Assembly (NCBI GenBank): GCA_964581465.1
Contig: CAZOOP010000047.1
Coordinates: forward strand, 1-28,071
Origin: WJMB01 sp964581465
GTDB lineage: Bacteria > RBG-13-66-14
Length of the DNA stretch: 28,071 nt
Direction: 5' to 3'
Of this stretch, positions 15,715 to 23,552 are shown piece by piece. Under the pieces are notes generated by a model that searched no databases, was not told the origin of the DNA, and saw only the letters and a list, made by a program, of their open reading frames with translations. Position 1 is the first letter of the stretch, and each line of letters begins with the position of its first letter. The translations under genes and the position numbers were made by a program.

Positions 15715-17079
15715 ATGACTTGGTTAGACCGCACCTTTTCCCTTACCGAGCGCGGGTCCACCCTCCGGCGCGAACTGATGGCCGGGGTGACCACCTTCTT
15801 GACGATGGCCTACATCATCGTGGTCAACCCCCAGTTCCTCAACGCCTTCGGCGCGGCGCCCGGGATCGGTTGGCCGGTCTCCGCCGGCGTCACCGCCACC
15901 TGCCTGGCCTCGGGCCTGATGAGCATCCTGATGGGCGCCCTGGCCAACTATCCCATCGCCCTGGCCTCGGGGATGGGCCTCAACGCCATCGCCCTCTCGC
16001 TGGCCTACACCCTGGGCGGCTTCGGCGCCGCGATGGGCGTTTTCGTCATCGAGGGCCTCGTCATCACCATCCTCGTGCTGACCAGGGTCCGCGAGAAGGT
16101 GATGCACGCCATCCCCATGCCGCTCAAGCACGCCATCGCCGTGGGCATCGGCCTCTTCCTGACCGTCATGGGCCTGCAGAACGGCGGGATCATCATCGAC
16201 GACCCCGACACCCTGGTCTCCCTGGGAAACCTCTGGAGCTTTCCCGTGCTGACGGTGGTGCTGGGCCTCTTCGTCACCGGGGTGTTGATGGCCCGTCGGG
16301 TCACCGGCGGGATTCTCATCGGCATCCTCTTCACCACCGTGCTGGCCACCGTCGCCAACTACATCGCCGGACCCGGCGAGCTGGGCTTCCCTCCGGGCAC
16401 GGCCCTGCTGCCCGAGCGGGTGCTGGCCGCGCCCGACTTCAGCACCTTCGCCGCCGTCGAGTTCAAGCCCATCTTCAGCACCCTGGGCATCCTGGGCGGT
16501 GTGCTGACCATCTTCTCGGTGATGCTGACCGACTTCTTCGACACCATGGGCTCCATCGTGGCTATCGGCGAGAAGGCCGGCTTCATGAAGCCCGACGGGA
16601 GCATCCCCCGGCTGCGGCGGATCCTCTTCGTCGACAGCCTGGCCGCGGCCTTCGGCGGCCTGGCCGGAGCCTCCAGCGTGACCACCTACATCGAGAGCGC
16701 CTCCGGGGTGGCCTCGGGTGGCCGTAGCGGCCTGACACCGATAACCGTCGGCGTGCTCTTCCTGGCCGCCGTCTTCTTCCACCCCGTCATCGCCGTCATC
16801 CCGCCCCAGGCCACCGCCCCGGCGCTGATCATCGTCGGCTTCCTGATGGCCTCGCTAATCACCAAGATCGACTTCGAGAAGTGGGACACCGCCCTGCCCG
16901 CCTTCCTGACCATCGTCGTCATGCCGCTGGCCTACTCGATCACCGACGGCATCGGCGTCGGCTTCATCACCTTCACCTTCCTGAAGATGTTCCAGGGACG
17001 CTTCGGCGAAGTCCACCCGCTGATGTACGTCGTCACGGCGGGCTTCATCGTCTACTTCGTGACCCCGCTGTTGATCTGA
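15715..17079 (+). CDS. NCS2 family purine permease (AzgA type)
   Basis: Encodes 454 residues from the ATG at 15715 (MTWLDRTFSL, the usual N-terminus of the family). An upstream in-frame TTG at 15625 would add unrelated residues. No good ribosome binding site precedes either. It is an integral inner-membrane carrier with 12 or more hydrophobic segments. Family signatures: GVTTFLTMAYIIVVNP (23-38), LASGMGLNAIAL, MPLKHAIAVGIGLF, DFFDTMGSIVAIGEKAG and TYIESASGVASGGRSGLT. The last two are typical of the AzgA/GhxP branch that imports adenine, guanine or hypoxanthine with protons. The precise substrate cannot be told. It sits alone between the DNRLRE genes and a convergent secreted-protein gene. A 46-bp copy of its 3' end recurs at 18082. 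Confidence 0.92.
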   Translation: MTWLDRTFSLTERGSTLRRELMAGVTTFLTMAYIIVVNPQFLNAFGAAPGIGWPVSAGVTATCLASGLMSILMGALANYPIALASGMGLNAIALSLAYTLGGFGAAMGVFVIEGLVITILVLTRVREKVMHAIPMPLKHAIAVGIGLFLTVMGLQNGGIIIDDPDTLVSLGNLWSFPVLTVVLGLFVTGVLMARRVTGGILIGILFTTVLATVANYIAGPGELGFPPGTALLPERVLAAPDFSTFAAVEFKPIFSTLGILGGVLTIFSVMLTDFFDTMGSIVAIGEKAGFMKPDGSIPRLRRILFVDSLAAAFGGLAGASSVTTYIESASGVASGGRSGLTPITVGVLFLAAVFFHPVIAVIPPQATAPALIIVGFLMASLITKIDFEKWDTALPAFLTIVVMPLAYSITDGIGVGFITFTFLKMFQGRFGEVHPLMYVVTAGFIVYFVTPLLI

Positions 17080-17126
17080 AGAGACAACGCGGGATCGGTC
17101 CCTTCGGGATGGGCCGGATCGAGCCG

Positions 17127-17933
17127 CTAGCCGTCGTCACCGGAGAACAGGTTGGACAGTGTTTCGGCGGCGGCGTGATACGCGGCGTTGGTCGCCTCGC
17201 CGATCGTCTCCACGATGGGACCGGCGGTTTCCACTACCGTCTGTCCATGCTCCATCAGAGCGTCGTAGGCGCCGTAAGCCGCTTCGACGGTAACGTTGTA
17301 GACCACTTCGCCCATGTCGACGTCACCGGTGGCCTCGTACTCGCCGTAAGCTTCCCCGGCCGCCGAGCTGGCGCCGGCCAGGGCGCCTTCGGCGGCGACC
17401 CCCGCCACGGCGGTCGAGTATCCCGCCGGTCCGGGCAGCGACTCCCGGTGCATCCGCAGAGCGGCCTGCTCATTGACAGCCTCGTTGAAGCTGGTCTGGA
17501 AGTCCTCGGAAGACACCATCGATTCGAGGATACCGCAAACCTCGATGAACGCCGGGTTATCCATGATCAGCGGCGGCGGATCATCAAGCACGGGGATGAT
17601 GGAATCCCACGGGGAGCCCTGGCCCCCCTCCTGCAGCGCCTGTTGAATTTGCTGGAAGAACTCGTCGAAAGTAGTCTGCTCCTCCTCTGATAACCCCACG
17701 ATGACTGAATCAGGATCGATCACGTACTGCTGCGCCTGCTCATCGAAGGACTCGTAGCCGTCCGGTTTATCCACCAGCATCTCCCCCGCGTCACCGCTCC
17801 GCGACGGGGGATTCGCCCGTTCCTGTTCATAGCTATAGTACTGAACGAGCTCGTTGAAGTCGGCGGGTTCGATCGTTTCGATCGCGCCGACGGCGATCAC
17901 CACCAAGCAGATGATCCAGGTGAGGTTTTTCAT
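17127..17933 (-). CDS. Secreted Ala/Glu-rich protein of unknown function
   Basis: Encodes 268 residues. A good ribosome binding site (AAGGAGA) and N-terminal hydrophobic segment MKNLTWIICLVVIAVGAIET indicate export. The middle part (about 70-180) is acidic, with proline-rich and helical stretches (EEEQTTFDEFFQQIQQALQE, EDFQTSFNEAVNEQAALRMH). Residues 190 onward form an Ala/Gly/Glu-rich repeat-like region (GVAAEGALAGASSAAGEAYG, then ETIGEATNAAYHAAAETLSN), probably amphipathic helices resembling apolipoprotein- or LEA-like segments. It lacks the WGxIKA tail of the DNRLRE set. I do not recognise a family. The gene is convergent with the permease, and the 46-bp permease duplicate lies upstream of it. 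Confidence 0.75.
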   Translation of the reverse strand: MKNLTWIICLVVIAVGAIETIEPADFNELVQYYSYEQERANPPSRSGDAGEMLVDKPDGYESFDEQAQQYVIDPDSVIVGLSEEEQTTFDEFFQQIQQALQEGGQGSPWDSIIPVLDDPPPLIMDNPAFIEVCGILESMVSSEDFQTSFNEAVNEQAALRMHRESLPGPAGYSTAVAGVAAEGALAGASSAAGEAYGEYEATGDVDMGEVVYNVTVEAAYGAYDALMEHGQTVVETAGPIVETIGEATNAAYHAAAETLSNLFSGDDG

Positions 17934-18081
17934 GCCGATCTCCTTGTAGTGGATTTATGGCATACTAAAGTATAAAGTGCGCCGCACTTATTTCCCACGT
18001 CCATTTTGACTCCCGGAGGAAGACTGACCAGCCCCCGACGGCCGCTGTTTCACCTCATTGAAACAGCCCCGGGATACTAGC

Positions 18082-18127
18082 CACGGCGGGCTTCATCGTC
18101 TACTTCGTGGCCCCGCTGTTGATCTGA
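18082..18127 (+). repeat. Duplicate of the permease gene 3' end (46 bp)
   Basis: Identical except one base to 17034-17079, the last 15 codons and stop of the purine permease. It includes the stop codon and encodes the TAGFIVYFV(A/T)PLLI end in frame. Upstream and downstream flanks are unrelated. It is probably the scar of a duplication or of a lost second permease gene. Confidence 0.93.
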
Positions 18128-18201
18128 GCGGTGTCACCATTCCCCGGTCGTAGAGCCGGCCCCCCAACCCTACCTCGAATGACCCGGCACGGGCCGCTTC
18201 G

Positions 18202-18295
18202 CCCCTGTAGGGCGGGGTCTCTGACCCCGCCGCGGAAACTCCGGCGCGTAAAGCTCCCCCCTGTAGGGCGGGGTCTCTGACCCCGCCGCGGAAAC
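18202..18295. repeat. Two 38-bp direct repeats with internal palindrome
   Basis: Copies at 18202-18239 and 18258-18295 are identical. Each contains GGCGGGGTC-TCTGA-GACCCCGCC-like arms, which give a strong hairpin. Similar REP-like intergenic palindromes occur in several copies in many bacterial genomes. No coding function. Confidence 0.88.
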
Positions 18296-18339
18296 GTGAT
18301 TTGTCCGTAACCGTCATTTGTTTGCCGATAGGAGGAGAG

Positions 18340-19043
18340 ATGAGGAATTATGGTGAAGAGTTAGTGTATTGGTACTTGAGGCTTCAGGGGTTTTTACTGA
18401 TAAACGATTGGGTATATAAACATATATATATAACGCAAATAGAAGAGTAGTGAACTCTGATATTGATATCCTTGCAATCAGAATGCGCAATTATGAAAAA
18501 ACTCTTGGGTGCTATAGTTTAGTTAGTAATATTAATAAACAAATAGCGAAAGAGAATATGCATAATCTTGAATGGCTCAAATATTCACTTGACTCAACTG
18601 TTAAAAGCGATATTAATATTAAAAAATCTAATGTGGGTGTCGTATGTTATGTGTCAATGAGAGACGCATTTAACCCTGACAGCATGTTTCAGAAAAAAGC
18701 AAATGGAAAGCTTTTGCTTATAGATCAATATAAAAGAATAAGTATTGGACCTAAGAATTTAATGGATAGAATAGATAATATTAATAAATATTACTCAATA
18801 AATGGAAAAAATCATCTATTAAACATAGCGATTGGTAAAAATATAAATGATAACTGTAGCAATACATGCTGTTATAATATAAATATAAGCAATATTGTTT
18901 CTTATATTAAAGGTCATTTTTTATTCTGGTCTGATAGCAATATATCAAATCAAGTAAGCAAACAATATGGGATGAAATGTACAGGCTGGCACCTGTACCC
19001 CAGTAATCTACTCCAATACCTGCTCAAACACCCAACGGGGTGA
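18340..19043 (+). pseudogene. Low-G+C gene, possible PD-(D/E)XK-like nuclease, frameshifted
   Basis: A strong ribosome binding site (GGAGGAGAG) precedes ATG 18340. The first frame reads MRNYGEELVYWYLRLQGFLL and stops at 18450. The second frame, overlapping it, continues RRVVNSDIDILAIRMRNYEK and runs to 19043. The break lies in the alternating AT tract at 18422-18432; one extra AT unit or one lost base explains it. The intact protein would be about 233 residues. A YGEELVYWYLRL start followed by SDIDILAIR recalls small nuclease-fold proteins whose next motif would be E-x-K. Here the matching position reads VVCYVSMRD, so the catalytic pair may be lost. Base composition is far lower than in all neighbours, indicating acquisition from outside. 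Function uncertain. Confidence 0.6.
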
Positions 19044-19046
19044 TCC

Positions 19047-19988
19047 ATGCCCACCATCACCACCCACGGCCTGACCAAGCATTTCGAAGAAACCCTGGCC
19101 GTCGACGGCCTGGACCTCGAGGTCCGTTCCGGCGAGGTCCTGGGCCTGCTCGGACCCAACGGCGCCGGCAAGACCACCACGGTGCGGATGCTGGCCGGGA
19201 TGATCGCCCCCACCGACGGCGAAGCTACGGTGCTGGGCCTGGATCCGGCCAAGGAGCCCGAGCGCCTGCACGAGCGCATCGGCCTGCTGACCGAGGCGCC
19301 GGGCTTCTACGCCCGGATAAGCGCCCGCGACAACCTGCTCTACTTCGCCCGGTTCTACGAGGCGTTGGATGCGGGGAAGCAGGTTGATAGCTATCTGGAA
19401 TTGCTAGAGCTGGACGAGCGCGCCGGGGACAAGGTCGGGGGGTTGAGCAAGGGGATGAAGCAGCGCCTGGCCCTGGCGCGGGCGCTGCTGCCCGAGCCGG
19501 AGCTGCTGTTCCTCGACGAGCCCACGGCGGCCCTGGACCCGGAGTCGGCCCGCGACGTGCGGCGGCTGATCGAGGGGCTGCGCGGCGAGGGGCGCACGAT
19601 TCTGCTCTGCACCCACAACCTGGACGAGGCCGAGCGCCTCTGCGACCGCATCGCCCTGTTCAACACCCGTCTGGTGACCGTCGACGAGCCGGAAGCGCTG
19701 CGGCGGCGGCTGTTCAAACGGCAAATGGTCGTCGAGCTGGCCGGCGAGGGGGCGGCGCTCGCCGATTCGTTGAAGCCCCTGCCCTTCGTCGAGAGCCTCC
19801 GCGTCGACGGCCGGCGGCTCTACGTCGAGCTGGCCGACGTTGACCGTGACAAGCCGGAGCTGGCCCGGGCCGTGATCGAGGCCGGCGGGCGGCTGGTCGA
19901 GTTCCGCGAGGACGAGCACAGCCTCGAGGAGGTCTACCTGACGCTGATCGAGGAATCCCAGGGAGGAGGTGGGAGCGATGAGGGCTAG
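19047..19988 (+). CDS. ABC transporter ATP-binding protein
   Basis: Encodes 313 residues. Walker A GPNGAGKTT (36-44), signature LSKGMKQR (133-140), Walker B LLFLDEPTAALDP (153-165) and the switch His190 (CTHNLDEAE) are all intact. About 75 residues follow the nucleotide-binding domain and end EEVYLTLIEESQ, as in ABC-2 export systems (DrrA/CcmA/NatA type). It powers export by the membrane protein at 19978, whose start lies inside its 3' end (11-bp overlap). The substrate is unknown. Its ATG lies three bases after the stop of the low-G+C gene, and the G+C content jumps back at that point. The ribosome binding site is weak (GGGGTGA). Confidence 0.93.
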   Translation: MPTITTHGLTKHFEETLAVDGLDLEVRSGEVLGLLGPNGAGKTTTVRMLAGMIAPTDGEATVLGLDPAKEPERLHERIGLLTEAPGFYARISARDNLLYFARFYEALDAGKQVDSYLELLELDERAGDKVGGLSKGMKQRLALARALLPEPELLFLDEPTAALDPESARDVRRLIEGLRGEGRTILLCTHNLDEAERLCDRIALFNTRLVTVDEPEALRRRLFKRQMVVELAGEGAALADSLKPLPFVESLRVDGRRLYVELADVDRDKPELARAVIEAGGRLVEFREDEHSLEEVYLTLIEESQGGGGSDEG

Positions 19989-20778
19989 GCTCCTCAAGAA
20001 CGTCATCGGCAAGGAGTGGCGCTACACCTTCACCAAGGCCAGCTACCTGGTCTTCATCCTGGTGATCCCGCTGATCCTGACGGGGCAGTCCTTCTGGAGC
20101 GTCTACGCCTTCGTGCTCGACGAGGACTCCGACGAGGACGTCCCCCCGGTGCCCCTGGAGCTGCTGGCCGATGACGCCGCCGCGGTCGGGCTGTCGCCCG
20201 TCGCCCGCCTGGCCGTCTTCGTCTTCCTCCAGGTGCCCCTGTTTCTGCTGCTGATCCCGGTGATGGTGGCCAACACCCTGGCCACCTACTCGATCATCGA
20301 GGAGAAGCAGACCGGCACCCTCGAGCCGCTGCTGGCCACCCCGGTGAGCACCCGGGAGCTGCTCTCCGGCAAGACCCTCTCCGGGGCGATCCCGGCGGTG
20401 CTGATCTACTGGTTCTGCAGCGGCGTGCTGTTCTTGCTCTTCGCCCTGATCGGACCGGCCTACGTCACGGCGTTCATGCTCGAGCCGATCTGGTTGGTCT
20501 GCTGGCTGCTGGTGGGTCCGCTGGCCTCGATCCTGGCCTACCTGCTGGGGATCATCGCCTCGAGCCGGGCCTCCGACGCCAAGAGCGCCCAGGCCCTGGC
20601 CCTGGTGATCATCCTGCCGCTGCTGGGTTTGATCGCCCTGCAGGTCTTCGGGATCGTCCTCTTCGACCTGGTGAACCTCTTGATCCTGGCCGCGGCGCTG
20701 GCCGTCGCGACCTGGCTGGTCCTGCGCCTGGCCGTGCGCATCTTCGCCCGCGAGCGCATTCTGGTCCGCTGGAAGTGA
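19978..20778 (+). CDS. ABC-2 type transporter permease
   Basis: Encodes 266 residues from the ATG at 19978, chosen because GGGAGGAGGTGGG lies at proper spacing. A GTG nine bases upstream is in frame but sits in that site. Six hydrophobic segments are visible: about 18-40, 80-105, 138-160, 170-195, 205-228 and 233-255. YSIIEEKQTGTLEPLLATPVSTRELLSGK (after the second segment) is the hallmark cytoplasmic block of ABC-2 permeases. It forms the membrane channel for the ATPase encoded just upstream, in the same transcription unit. A GC-rich hairpin (20808-20829) follows the stop. Confidence 0.92.
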   Translation: MRARLLKNVIGKEWRYTFTKASYLVFILVIPLILTGQSFWSVYAFVLDEDSDEDVPPVPLELLADDAAAVGLSPVARLAVFVFLQVPLFLLLIPVMVANTLATYSIIEEKQTGTLEPLLATPVSTRELLSGKTLSGAIPAVLIYWFCSGVLFLLFALIGPAYVTAFMLEPIWLVCWLLVGPLASILAYLLGIIASSRASDAKSAQALALVIILPLLGLIALQVFGIVLFDLVNLLILAAALAVATWLVLRLAVRIFARERILVRWK

Positions 20779-20807
20779 ACCGTCGGCCTACGTGGTGACT
20801 ATCATCG

Positions 20808-20829
20808 AGCGGGGTCCCGGCGCCCCGCT
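20808..20829 (+). terminator. GC-rich hairpin after ABC operon, possible terminator
   Basis: AGCGGGG (20808-20814) pairs with CCCCGCT (20823-20829) around an 8-nt loop, 30 bp after the permease stop. No T-run follows, so its role as a terminator is uncertain. Confidence 0.5.
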
Positions 20830-21031
20830 ATGAGATATGGCGCGGGGCCGACGCGCCGCCTTGGCTGAAGCGGTGTCGGGTCTTGAGGCCCGACCCTTCT
20901 GTAAAGAGATCATCAAGCTGTGCGAAGCATCAGCGCGCCGAAACGAGCATTGGAAAGCAACCGGCGGGCTCAATTGCGGGTTGTTCGAACAAGAAGCTCT
21001 TCGATCAGCACAGTACCCGAACTATGCCGAA

Positions 21032-21328
21032 GGGAGTTATCACTCGCACCCGAAGCGATTCATCCAGCTAGTAGATTGTCATTCATTGCTTGAGCGTTCA
21101 CAATCGCCTTTATCAACCGCTGCATTGTCACACCGCTGCTTGGTGGTGCTCAACCCGGCCTCGCCTTGAGTTCCGCTGGAAAACCGAAGCTGTTGGTTCC
21201 GCACCAGTAGCCGAGCGGGCTGTAAGTGAACGTTGCGCTGACTGCGCTCCATTGCCCGTTGAATAAGTTCGAGCTGTCTCCGCCTTCACACGTTGCGCGG
21301 GTTTGGTTCAGTCTCTGGTGATGCTCCC
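21032..21328. mobile_element. MITE-like element, copy B (297 bp)
   Basis: The left 60 bp (GGGAGTTATCACTCGCACCC...) follow copy A closely, through the block TGTCATTCATTGCTT. The right 30 bp (TTGGTTCAG...CTGGTGATGCTCCC) match its other end. The interior is longer and mostly different. Octamers TGCCGAAG (21025-21032) and TTCCGAAG (21329-21336) agree at 7 of 8 positions when shifted by one base. There is no coding region. It lies just upstream of the gene at 21415. Confidence 0.85.
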
Positions 21329-21414
21329 TTCCGAAGCAATGATTCCAGGCTGGAAATCCCTTCCAACGCCGGTTATTCTCTTAGTGAAGCCTAACCCGCC
21401 CTGGAGGGATCGAG

Positions 21415-22203
21415 ATGACCAAACGCCGCTTCGAGGCCTGGTGGTTGTTCCTCGGCGCCGCTCCGGTGTTGATCTGGCTCATCGTCGGCTTTCCCCTGAT
21501 GCATCTCGACGTTATCGGCGACGTCGCCTTCCACCTCACCGTGCTGCTGCTGGCCGGGCTGGCCGTGGTCAGCGTCCTGAGCGGCTCTACGCTGCTGATC
21601 ATCCGCGCCTTCCGGGCCTCGGGCACCGACCGCGAGCTCGAACGCCGGGGGCTTCCCGCCACCGGGGTGGTTCGCGAGATCGGCGAGATCGGCGGCACGA
21701 TGACCGTCAACGACAACCCGGTCCTGCGCCTGGTCCTCGAGGTGCACCACGCTCGGCCCGAGCCCTACACCGTCGAGCTCGAGACCCTGATCCCGCGCTA
21801 CGCTCTGCCGATGGTCCAGCCCGAGCGCAATCTGCCCCTGCTGGTCCATCCCGAGAACCGGGAACGCTTGGCCATCGCCTGGGACGCCGAGGATATCCGG
21901 CCGCCCGTCTACGGTGTCGCCTTTTCCGCCGAGGAGGAACGCCTGCTGGATGAATGCGGCCGCCGGGGGATGACCACCATTCTGGAGGTGCGCGACTCCG
22001 GCCGCGCCCGGGGCTTCCAGGTGCTGGTCGAGCTGCGCCTGAGAATCTTCCTGGCCGATACCGAGCCCTACGAAGTGCTGGTCGAGCTGCCCCTGGACCG
22101 ACCGATGATCGAGCACCTCCAGGGCCTGCTCAACCGCTCCGTGGAGTGCCTGGTCAATCCCGACGACCCGCGACGGATCAAGCTGCTGCTGGATACGGAG
22201 TGA
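21415..22203 (+). CDS. Two-TM membrane protein with an internal duplication, unknown function
   Basis: Encodes 262 residues with a strong ribosome binding site (CTGGAGGGA). Two transmembrane helices at about 9-31 and 39-65 anchor the protein. The soluble remainder contains two related units: about 80-165, with NPVLRLVLEVHHARPEPYTV and LPLLVHPENRERLAIAW, and 176-262, with VLVELRLRIFLADTEPYEVL and VECLVNPDDPRRIKLLL. Each starts with a turn of the form G(V/M)xxxILEV and ends with an (L/V)V(H/N)P(E/D) block. The units resemble DUF3592-like beta-rich modules, but I cannot assign the family. It is followed 11 bp later by the lipoprotein/barrel gene, so the two may be one operon. Confidence 0.8.
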   Translation: MTKRRFEAWWLFLGAAPVLIWLIVGFPLMHLDVIGDVAFHLTVLLLAGLAVVSVLSGSTLLIIRAFRASGTDRELERRGLPATGVVREIGEIGGTMTVNDNPVLRLVLEVHHARPEPYTVELETLIPRYALPMVQPERNLPLLVHPENRERLAIAWDAEDIRPPVYGVAFSAEEERLLDECGRRGMTTILEVRDSGRARGFQVLVELRLRIFLADTEPYEVLVELPLDRPMIEHLQGLLNRSVECLVNPDDPRRIKLLLDTE

Positions 22204-22214
22204 GGGGGAGAGGG

Positions 22215-23068
22215 ATGAAGCCGAGGAGCTCGTCGCTGTTTGCCGTCTTGGTAGCCTTGGTTTTCGCCGGCTGCGAGAAAATGCCCCTGGTCAGCACCTA
22301 TGCGACGGAGCAGATCGTCAAACGCTGTTTCCCGATAACCAATCTCTCGATCGATGTTCCAGTTAACCTCGGCGCCTTTGTCAACTGCGCCTACGAGGAC
22401 AACCGTCTGCTTTTTGTTTTAGCGAGGAACCATATTACAGCCATCGAGAATTGGGCTCTTTAGTCGGTCTTCGTTTTCGTTTCGAGAGCGAGCATATCAT
22501 CGGGCGTTGTGGCGTCCATACAATGCTGCCCTTCGCCTATATGGAGGGCGCCTGGAACTCGGAGGACGAGCAAGCCAAGGCCGACGCCGGGATAGTCACC
22601 GATGACTTCAGCCGCAGAGAGATCGACGGCTCGCTCCAGGTGCGCGTGGACCTGACCAGCACGGTTAAGGTGGGTTTCACTTTCGGTTACTTGTGGCGTG
22701 ATACGGCATTCGAGTACTACTTCGTCGAACCCCAGGGTGACGTCTTTCGCAAGAGTGATCCGCTGATTATCGACGAATCGGGCTCTTTCACCGACAGCCG
22801 CGGCCGGGTCGGCATCTTCACCACGATTTATCCCCGCCTCACAGAAATGGATGTTTACTATATGGATCTCAATAATGACTTATATTTTACTGAATGGGAG
22901 TTGGGAGCCGGTTTCGATATCTATCACTATCGACTCGAGCCTTACTTGCGAGCCGAGTACTCCATCTTTTCCAAACCGGGGTTTTCTAGTTCCATTCTGG
23001 GATACTATGACTACACCCCATACGGACATGCCGGATACCTGGGCATTATCGTGGGCTATTCCTTTTAG
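22215..23068 (+). pseudogene. Lipoprotein/beta-barrel-like envelope protein, frameshifted
   Basis: The first frame from ATG 22215 (ribosome binding site GGGAGAGGG) has a lipobox VFAGC and reads to DNRLLF before entering a false tail with a stop at 22463. In another frame the sequence FSEEPYYSHRELGSLVGLRF continues without a stop to 23068. The frames join in the TTTTT run at 22411-22415 if one T has been lost. The joined protein would have 284 residues. The second part has alternating aromatic/hydrophobic strands (KVGFTFGYLWRDTAFEYYFV, FDIYHYRLEPYLRAEYSIF) and ends GIIVGYSF, the C-terminal Phe signature of outer-membrane barrels. Real mutation, phase variation or assembly error cannot be told apart here. 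Confidence 0.75.
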
Positions 23069-23094
23069 TCCTGGTAACCCAAGCAAGGAACAAA

Positions 23095-23120
23095 AAAACC
23101 GACCCCGGCGGGCCGGTTTT
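23095..23120 (+). terminator. Intrinsic terminator, bidirectional
   Basis: AAAACCGACCC and GGGCCGGTTTT pair with one mismatch around a 4-base loop. A-runs and T-runs on both sides suit two-way use between the convergent genes ending at 23068 and 23146. Confidence 0.85.
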
Positions 23121-23145
23121 CATCAGCCAGCTACTGCTTTGGCTT

Positions 23146-23541
23146 CTACTCCCCCGCCCGGGCGTAACCCTCCAGCAGCAGCCAGCTCAAGCCGAACTGG
23201 ATCACCCAACTCGGGGCGATCAGCCACCAGGGGGCCATGCCCGCGGTGACCAGGTAGACGGTGGCGCCGAGGATCCCGCCGATGACGACCACGGTCAGCG
23301 GGGCCACGCCACGTCGGGCGGCGGGATCGCGCCTGGCCCAGACGAGCAGCAGGGTCCAGCCCAGCATCAACGCCGCCCCCAGGGCCAGGGCGAAGCTATA
23401 GAGCGGGCTGATCGAGTAGACGCCCCAGAGCAGTCCGCCGAGCAGGGGGAAGAGCATCACGACGACCATGCCGGCGTCGACGAGGGCGGCGATGAGGAAG
23501 GCGCTGCGCAGCAGCTTGGCGTGGTTGTCCTTGTCGGTCAT
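23146..23541 (-). CDS. Small membrane protein, four TM segments
   Basis: Encodes 131 residues from the ATG at 23541 (MTDKDNHAKLL), with a modest GGGGAA ribosome binding site. Hydrophobic segments: about 12-35 (SAFLIAALVDAGMVVVMLFPLL), 45-63 (SFALALGAALMLGWTLLLVW), 77-96 (VAPLTVVVIGGILGATVYLV) and 102-122 (WWLIAPSWVIQFGLSWLLLEG). The arrangement is like small uncharacterised membrane proteins often paired with ferredoxin-type genes. It starts 11 bp after the EFR1-type gene and so is probably co-transcribed with it. It has no conserved polar residues that would suggest catalysis. Function unknown. Confidence 0.8.
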   Translation of the reverse strand: MTDKDNHAKLLRSAFLIAALVDAGMVVVMLFPLLGGLLWGVYSISPLYSFALALGAALMLGWTLLLVWARRDPAARRGVAPLTVVVIGGILGATVYLVTAGMAPWWLIAPSWVIQFGLSWLLLEGYARAGE

Positions 23542-23552
23542 GGGTTCCCCGT

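Noticed and set aside
15724..16782. Long antisense open frame opposite the permease
   Set aside because: His/Gly/Glu-rich shadow typical of high-G+C coding DNA; the sense strand carries the clear AzgA motifs.
20837..21169. Open frame after the ABC operon
   Set aside because: No proper ribosome binding site, no recognisable domain, and its 3' third lies within MITE copy B.
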